Shown in pieces: positions 59,817-64,000 of a stretch of 64,000 nucleotides of DNA. Location: positions 186,001-250,000 of the forward strand of contig JBDUXZ010000024.1 in the NCBI GenBank assembly GCA_039944855.1, read 5' to 3'. The notes under the pieces are model-generated. The model was not told where the DNA came from and ran no database searches. It saw only the letters and a program-made list of their open reading frames with translations. This stretch comes from Rhodothermales bacterium. GTDB lineage: Bacteria > Bacteroidota > Rhodothermia > Rhodothermales > JANQRZ01. The first letter of the stretch is position 1, and every line of letters begins with the position of its first letter. Position numbers and translations under genes: made by a program.

Positions 59817-60470
59817 CTAGCCGGCTGTGAAACCAATGGCGCGGTGCGTGCCGTCGCAGAAGGGCTTGTTCTTCGACGCGCCGCACCGGCAGAGCGCGAG
59901 TTTGACGCCGTGGCCCGTCGCGCCGTCAGCCGCCGTCACCGTTGCCGGCCCTTCGACGACGAACGGGCCGTCTTTGAGCGCCGTCACGCGGAGAGGCGTG
60001 CCCGGCGTCGGCGCATCGGCGAGGAGAGCGCCGGACGTGCCGAGGGCGCCGGGGTCTTCGAACGCATCGAGGTGACTGTTGTCGCAGAGCGGTTTGTTAG
60101 TGGAGCGACCGCAGCGGCAGAGCGCGACGCGCGTGTCGTGGAGCACCTCGTTGCCGTCGGCGTCGATAAGTGTCACATCGCCGTGGAGGTAGAGCGGGCC
60201 GTCGGCGGCGACGGTGATCGCGTTGTGCTCGGGCACGGATTCCTCGGGGCCGCCGTCGTGTCGCGCGTAGTGGAGCGCCCCGGTCGGGCATCGCTCGACG
60301 ACTTCCGCGACGGCGTCCGCCCCGGCCTGCTCGGGCTCGATCCACGGTCGGCGTCCGGGGTTGAACACGCGGGGTAAACCGTGGACGCAGGCCTCGACGT
60401 GGATGCACCGTTTCCCATCCCACGTCACGGTGAGTTGGTCGCCGTCGAACGTGTAAACCTTCGTTTTCAT
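59817..60470 (-). CDS. iron-sulfur protein: Fer4_19-type domain plus two CDGSH domains
   Basis: The product is 217 residues. The N-terminal half (MKTKVYTFDGDQLTVTWDGKRCIHVEACVHGLPRVFNPGRRPWI, ERCPTGALHY) fits a small divergent 4Fe-4S domain (DUF1271/Fer4_19). Two CDGSH motifs follow, CRCGRSTNKPLCDNSH and CRCGASKNKPFCDGTH, each with the three Cys and one His that hold a 2Fe-2S cluster. Electron transfer or cluster handling is likely. Start ATG 60470 is preceded by TACCTTAG on the minus strand. Confidence 0.93.
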   Translation of the reverse strand: MKTKVYTFDGDQLTVTWDGKRCIHVEACVHGLPRVFNPGRRPWIEPEQAGADAVAEVVERCPTGALHYARHDGGPEESVPEHNAITVAADGPLYLHGDVTLIDADGNEVLHDTRVALCRCGRSTNKPLCDNSHLDAFEDPGALGTSGALLADAPTPGTPLRVTALKDGPFVVEGPATVTAADGATGHGVKLALCRCGASKNKPFCDGTHRAIGFTAG

Positions 60471-60510
60471 AGTAGGCAGGGGCCGGGTGAATACGGTGCG
60501 GAGCGCGGCT

Positions 60511-60518
60511 CTAAGGTA
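60511..60518 (-). promoter_or_regulatory. -7 box of the CDGSH gene
   Basis: On the minus strand this reads TACCTTAG, 41 bp before the ATG at 60470. Confidence 0.45.
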
Positions 60519-60678
60519 GGGGAGACGCCTCCATCGCGCATGCTCCGCCGGGTCCGATATGCGGAAGGCCGATTCAGCGGAATCGACGGGGTGACGCAAA
60601 GCTGTCACGGGGACTTCGTAGGCTGCGCGTACCGGTGGGAGCCTCCCGCCACACGTATCCCATTAGCCGTCAATCGCC

Positions 60679-61695
60679 ATGACCCGCCGCATCAACCCGC
60701 TCAGCCGCCGCCCCCAGCAGCGCCGCCTCGTGATGGCCGTTCGCGGCGCCGCCGGCGCTGGCAAGAGCGTTTTCGCCGCCTCCCTCGCCGACGCCGACCT
60801 CGGCCGCCTCTGCTTCTTCGACACGGAACGGAAAGGCCGCCTCCTCCCCGGCGCCGACGGCTCCGCGTTCGACGCCATCGAAGTTCGCCACCCCGACGAA
60901 CTGCCCGAGTTCATCGACTGGGCCCTCGACGGCGAAGGCCGCGAGCAGGGCTACGGCTGCTACGCCCTCGACTCGTGGGCGATGTACTTCGGACGCAAGC
61001 ACCGGCAGACGATCCAGGCCGTACGCGCCCGAACCGACGATCCGACGGCGCAGCCCTCCGCCGAAGAGCTGCAGTCCGACCAGCTCGTGCTTCAAGAAGT
61101 GCTCCGCCGCCTCTGCGTCGACTCCGGTGCCTGCGTTGTGATCACGGATCAGATCGCGGCGAAGGGGAAGGAGGAACAGGAGGAGAACCAGCTAGGCCGC
61201 GTGCTGCCGCTCACCACGGGCGGGCTCGAGTATTTCGTCGACGTGATGGTGGAGCTGTCCCTCCGCGTGGATGGGTTCGAGCAGGTTCGCGTGGCGACCG
61301 TCGTGAAGTCGAACGTGCCGGCGCTGCCGGTCGGGCTCGAAGTCGTGAATCCCACGTTCCGCGCCTTCCTCGATCTCGTCGGCGAGGGGCCGCAACCGCA
61401 GGAGAGCGAGCAGCCCGAACTGCTGGACGAAGCGGCCCCCGTCGTCGCTCCGGCCGGCCCGACTGTGGACGACCTCCTCGCTGCCGCGGCATCGTGTGGC
61501 GTGGACCGCGCCGCGCTCCTCGTCGCCGCCCGCCACTACTGCGGCGTCGCCGATCTCGACCGGCTCACGCCGGAGCAGGTCGCGAGTCTGCTCGACCGGA
61601 TGCGGTCACGCTACGGTGCCGGCGGCGATTCGGCCGGGGTGTCCGGGGACGACGTGGAGGTCAGCGCTCCGAAGCGGAGAAGCCGAGCCGCATAG
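60679..61695 (+). CDS. phage-like RecA-fold ATPase (AAA_24/Sak4-like)
   Basis: The product is 338 residues. The Walker A VRGAAGAGKSVFAAS is at about residues 22-36; CYALDSW around residue 96 is a likely Walker B, and VVITDQIAAKGKEEQEENQ resembles the hydrophobic strand plus sensor region of compact phage RecA-core proteins. The C-terminal half carries a helical extension with an acidic linker. Phage Sak4-like annealing factors share this architecture. No other phage gene is adjacent, so it is an orphan. Confidence 0.6.
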   Translation: MTRRINPLSRRPQQRRLVMAVRGAAGAGKSVFAASLADADLGRLCFFDTERKGRLLPGADGSAFDAIEVRHPDELPEFIDWALDGEGREQGYGCYALDSWAMYFGRKHRQTIQAVRARTDDPTAQPSAEELQSDQLVLQEVLRRLCVDSGACVVITDQIAAKGKEEQEENQLGRVLPLTTGGLEYFVDVMVELSLRVDGFEQVRVATVVKSNVPALPVGLEVVNPTFRAFLDLVGEGPQPQESEQPELLDEAAPVVAPAGPTVDDLLAAAASCGVDRAALLVAARHYCGVADLDRLTPEQVASLLDRMRSRYGAGGDSAGVSGDDVEVSAPKRRSRAA

Positions 61696-61746
61696 TCGGC
61701 GAGCGCTCGCGGCGTCGGCGCGACAAAACGAGGAGGAAATATCAAC

Positions 61747-61791
61747 GGGTGCGAGCGGGGCGACACTATTCTGTCCCGCTCGTACCCGTCG
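61747..61791. other. strong stem-loop before the 57-aa ORF
   Basis: Arms ACGGGTGCGAGCGGG (61747-61761) and CCCGCTCGTACCCGT (61777-61791) pair with one G.U; inside, GACA and TGTC also pair around CTATTC with a 2-nt bulge. It may terminate the ATPase gene or lead the small gene. It has no U tail. Confidence 0.6.
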
Positions 61792-61821
61792 GGGGCTTGC
61801 ACGCATCAGCATCCACCCCCG

Positions 61822-61995
61822 ATGAAGAAGTACCTCCGTCAAATGCTCGGCCTCCGCTCGCTTGTGCTGTCCGTGCTTGCGGCGTACTTGCTGCTCTCGC
61901 TCAGCGTCCGAGCGGCGCAGTACATGACCTTGGCTCCCGAAGGAACCCTTGTCGAGCTCGTCGTCGGCCGCGTCGTGCCAGGGCTGATGAAGTAA
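61822..61995 (+). CDS. 57-residue membrane protein
   Basis: The protein starts MKKYLRQMLG, has one membrane segment (about 12-28, LRSLVLSVLAAYLLLSL), and ends VVPGLMK. Basic residues at the N-terminus suggest the N-terminus stays inside. No family is recognised. Codon use and the clear hydrophobic/charged pattern favour a real gene; it starts 126 nt after the ATPase stop, with the stem-loop between. Confidence 0.5.
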   Translation: MKKYLRQMLGLRSLVLSVLAAYLLLSLSVRAAQYMTLAPEGTLVELVVGRVVPGLMK

Positions 61996-62010
61996 GAGAA
62001 CGCGTGCCCC

Positions 62011-62352
62011 TCACGAACTGCTCTCCGCGCGGAAGCGCGGGGTTGAGAACGACCCGCTGCGATGGGAGGAGGGTAGGGGTGGCGCTTCGTTCTCACTGAA
62101 GCGCGTGGCGGTCGCAGCCTCATAGCGCGACATCGCTTCGCGGTAGGACCTCATCGCGTCCTCCATTCGGTCGGAGAGGCGCGCGAGCTCCTGACGCAGA
62201 AGGTCGTGATCTCTCACACGCTCGTGCATCGTGCGTGCGTGCACGGAGCGGAGGTGCACTTGAGCGACCTGCAGCTCGTGGTACGCGACTTCGAGGTCTC
62301 GGTATGCCGACGCGATCTCGACCCCAGGGCCTGGTAAGGTGGTGTAAGCCAT
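62011..62352 (-). CDS. small coiled-coil hypothetical protein
   Basis: The product is about 113 residues if it starts at ATG 62352 (MAYTTLPGPG). The middle is one long amphipathic helix (VEIASAYRDLEVAYHELQVAQVHLRSVHARTMHERVRDHDLLRQELARLSDRMEDAMRSYREAMSRYEAA), a likely coiled coil, followed by a Ser/Pro-rich tail. ATG 62376 (MRHQASI) and ATG 62508 are alternatives. Direct repeats lie upstream at 62431-62460. Function unknown. Confidence 0.55.
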   Translation of the reverse strand: MAYTTLPGPGVEIASAYRDLEVAYHELQVAQVHLRSVHARTMHERVRDHDLLRQELARLSDRMEDAMRSYREAMSRYEAATATRFSENEAPPLPSSHRSGSFSTPRFRAESSS

Positions 62353-62430
62353 AGCAATGGAGGCTTGGTGTCTCATTAATCTAACCCGAAGCCATACCGA
62401 TTGATAGGGCAAGTCGTTGTACTGAACCCT

Positions 62431-62460
62431 GGGGGATTCCCCGTATGTACCTAGGGGGAT
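62431..62460. promoter_or_regulatory. GGGGGAT direct repeats upstream of the coiled-coil gene
   Basis: GGGGGAT occurs at 62431-62437 and 62454-62460, 23 bp apart, within an A/T-richer stretch that also includes TTCCCC and CCTAGG. It may be an operator; the start codon is 79-110 bp away. Confidence 0.35.
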
Positions 62461-62558
62461 AGCACTAGAAATAGAGTCGCCATAAGCGCCGCGGTGGCTC
62501 GTCGGCATGATGTGCCGTGGGAAAACGGCTGCTGAATGCGACGACGGCGAGTTATAGA

Positions 62559-62590
62559 CAGGGCCACCCGATGGTGGCCGGGTGGCCCTG
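62559..62590 (-). terminator. dps terminator
   Basis: A perfect 12-bp stem (CAGGGCCACCCG and CGGGTGGCCCTG, 62559-62570 and 62579-62590) lies downstream of dps on the minus strand and is followed by TCTATAAC. A second GCCCGGC hairpin lies closer to the gene. Confidence 0.7.
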
Positions 62591-62642
62591 AAGCCCGGCC
62601 GGTGGGGCGCCGGGCATATCGGTACGAGGCAAGCGCTCGGTG

Positions 62643-63215
62643 CTACTTCGGATCGGCACCGTCGTTGGGGAGGCCACCGTTGTAGCGCTGCATGTGTGCC
62701 TCGATGAACCACAGCCCTCGGTCGGCGACGTGCGTGATTTGGTCGTAGAGGTCGGTCGTGCCGGGGTCTCCGATCTCGTCGGCCTTGCCGTTGTCGGTAC
62801 GGATGTGCTTCGCGTACTCGGCCCAGCGGTCGGCGAGCGTCGTCATGAACGAGGGGTCGTCGGGGGCGTTGTCACTCTCGTCGGCGCCGGGGAAGGGGGA
62901 GATCCGGGAGTCCTGGGCGGCCATGCGGACGGTGCCGCGGGCGTAGCCGCCGAGGAGGGCGACGCGCTCGGCGACGAGGTCGGCGGGCTCTTCGAGCTTC
63001 TCGGCCAGTTCGTCGTAGAGGAGGTGGAGTTGGTAGAAGTCCTTGCCCTTGACGTTCCAGTGCGCCTGCTTCGTCTGCGAGTAAAGGTCGCTGGTGTCGG
63101 CGAGGGTCTGGTTCAGAAGGCCGATGAGCTTGTGCCGCTTCGCTTCGGAGATGTCGATGCGGGTGGTGTACGGCGTCGCGCTCGCCGCTTTCTTGCCGTT
63201 GGTCTTGGTAGCCAT
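62643..63215 (-). CDS. dps: Dps-family ferritin-like DNA-binding protein
   Basis: The product is 190 residues. The Dps ferroxidase signature QAHWNVKGKDFYQLHLLYDELAEKL is complete, with the His, Asp and Glu ligands shared between subunits. A short Lys-rich N-terminus (MATKTNGKKAA) can bind DNA. Dps forms 12-subunit shells that store iron and protect DNA from oxidative stress. ATG 63215 is the natural start. It is a single-gene unit. Confidence 0.95.
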   Translation of the reverse strand: MATKTNGKKAASATPYTTRIDISEAKRHKLIGLLNQTLADTSDLYSQTKQAHWNVKGKDFYQLHLLYDELAEKLEEPADLVAERVALLGGYARGTVRMAAQDSRISPFPGADESDNAPDDPSFMTTLADRWAEYAKHIRTDNGKADEIGDPGTTDLYDQITHVADRGLWFIEAHMQRYNGGLPNDGADPK

Positions 63216-63269
63216 GGGGGAGAGGAGATCGGTGAACAGAAGGGAGGCGCGGCGTAACGCAGCCGCAGG

Positions 63270-63277
63270 GTTGTATA
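63270..63277 (-). promoter_or_regulatory. possible -10 box of dps
   Basis: On the minus strand this reads TATACAAC, about 55 bp before the dps start. Fit to TAnnTTTG is poor. Confidence 0.3.
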
Positions 63278-63576
63278 GCGCCGAGGCCCGACGAGCGTTC
63301 CGCCTCGCGCGAGGTCTTAGTACCGAATCCACGGGAGTTGCTACTGCTTCGGCGCGAGGCCGCGAAGCGCCGGCGGAGCACTGGCCAGTGCCGCGCCGAC
63401 ATCAGCATGGAGCCGGTCGCCGAAACGGGCGGCCGAGCCGATCATGGGCAGGTGGGAATCGGGTCACGTTCGGTACACAGGGTCAGCATTTAAGGAGGGC
63501 TGAAAAATGGCGGATACATACATGACCCCTGCCGGCAGGGGCGCTTCCCTGCGCTGCCTGATTCCCCGTACGGCTG
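63278..63576. other. intergenic region between dps and the 63577 gene
   Basis: About 300 bp without a convincing gene. A perfect 16-bp palindrome (CCCCTGCC/GGCAGGGG) lies at 63526-63541. AAGGAGG at about 63493 precedes an ATG at 63507, but the frame it opens runs in a different frame through the real gene. Confidence 0.5.
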
Positions 63577-64000
63577 ATGATCCCTCAAAGCGTGACCCCA
63601 TTCGGGCATTGGAACGGCCTCGCCGAGGTCCACCGCGACACGTACCGCGTCTTCTGCGTGATCGCAGGGGTGCTGAACCCCGTGTTCGGACTCGTCTATC
63701 AGGTCACCGATCCCGGTGCGATCGATCCGCTCTGGGGCCGGTTCGCGCTCTCGGCCCTCTCGCTCCTCCTGCTGTCGCTCTCGTACATGGTGCCGTGGGT
63801 GGAGGCGAACTTCATCGTCCTCGTCCGCGGGTACTTCTACGTGCTGATGGCCAACATCGTCGGGCTGACGATGTTGAACGGCTTCTCTTACCAGTACGCG
63901 CTGGGGATGCTGTTCGGGTTCACCGCGATGGGCGTGGCGTTTGGACTCGGCCTGAGTAAGCGCGCGGCGCCCCTCGTACGGTTCCTCGTCACGGTCGTCG
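63577..64000 (+). CDS. multi-pass membrane protein N-terminus, cut by the window edge
   Basis: The first 141 residues are visible. MIPQSVTPFGHWNGLAEVHRD opens the protein, followed by at least four membrane segments (about 25-45, 55-70, 80-100, 105-125). This looks like the membrane sensor module at the N-terminus of Rhodothermales PAS/GAF sensor kinases, though the output domain is outside the window. No ORF end is visible. Confidence 0.6.
   Translation, partial: MIPQSVTPFGHWNGLAEVHRDTYRVFCVIAGVLNPVFGLVYQVTDPGAIDPLWGRFALSALSLLLLSLSYMVPWVEANFIVLVRGYFYVLMANIVGLTMLNGFSYQYALGMLFGFTAMGVAFGLGLSKRAAPLVRFLVTVV

Noticed and set aside
60591-60610. GTGAC...GTCAC inverted pair as a fourth TGTCAC operator
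   Set aside because: It is a single inverted pair, without the phased direct repeats or the box spacing seen at the three array promoters.
60381-62099. 572-codon plus-strand frame over the ATPase gene
   Set aside because: Arg/Pro-rich shadow of the 60679-61695 gene in another frame.
63507-63959. 150-codon frame at the right end
   Set aside because: After the first 20 codons it is an Arg/Pro-rich shadow of the membrane-protein gene starting at 63577.

Overview
The window is chromosomal DNA of a GC-rich bacterium that I place in the Rhodothermales branch of the Bacteroidota (inferred, no species call). Three secreted proteins end in a type IX secretion (T9SS type A) sorting domain, one gene is an S46 dipeptidyl peptidase, Shine-Dalgarno sequences are mostly absent, and most gene starts are preceded at about 25-50 bp by a TAnnTT(T/C/G)G box, the Bacteroidota -7 element. 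No tRNA, rRNA, CRISPR array or clear prophage was seen.

Layout. 0-7.6 kb: small genes, a SIMPL protein, a nucleoside deaminase, a nitroreductase, a large secreted trypsin-like protease with T9SS signal, and an alpha/beta hydrolase. 7.7-13.1 kb: secD-secF, a STAS protein and purA. 13.3-16.8 kb: a membrane histidine kinase, a BNR-repeat lipoprotein and a plsC-type acyltransferase, nearly overlapping. 16.8-21.6 kb: a lipoprotein, an anti-sigma-like membrane protein, a SAM hydrolase, and a GbsR regulator / YraN / isoaspartyl peptidase operon. 21.6-27.3 kb: a SpoIID protein, a LytTR regulator with its LytS-type kinase, and tatD. 27.4-31.9 kb: two tandem paralogous secreted PA-domain proteins and ppdK. 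31.9-36.2 kb: four minus-strand genes (exported protein, GH2-like jelly-roll protein, OmpR-family regulator, kinase) that share an unusual promoter design. 36.4-46.3 kb: AI-2E-family permease, dnaK, pgsA-pyrE, cinA, a GIY-YIG gene inside inverted repeats, recA, a PAP2 phosphatase and a GDPD. 46.5-60.5 kb: S46 peptidase, MFS transporter, msrA, ppc, an exported unknown, a rhlE-type helicase with a long leader, ettA, a Tat-exported amine oxidase and a CDGSH iron-sulfur protein. 60.7-64 kb: a phage-like RecA-fold ATPase, a 57-residue membrane protein, a small coiled-coil protein, dps, and the N-terminus of a membrane protein cut by the window edge.

The strongest unexplained signal is at 32.6-36.3 kb. 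Three consecutive minus-strand promoters each carry a -7 box, a 20-21 bp gap, and then an upstream array of TGTCAC direct repeats at alternating 10/11 bp spacing. The first promoter drives the kinase-regulator pair itself and the other two drive the two exported-protein genes, so the locus looks like a self-contained regulon whose signal is unknown. Other non-coding signals are a dispersed GTAGGGGC...GCCCCTAC palindrome family, several other palindromic intergenic elements, a GIY-YIG gene bracketed by inverted repeats, and a roughly 300-nt leader ahead of the helicase gene.
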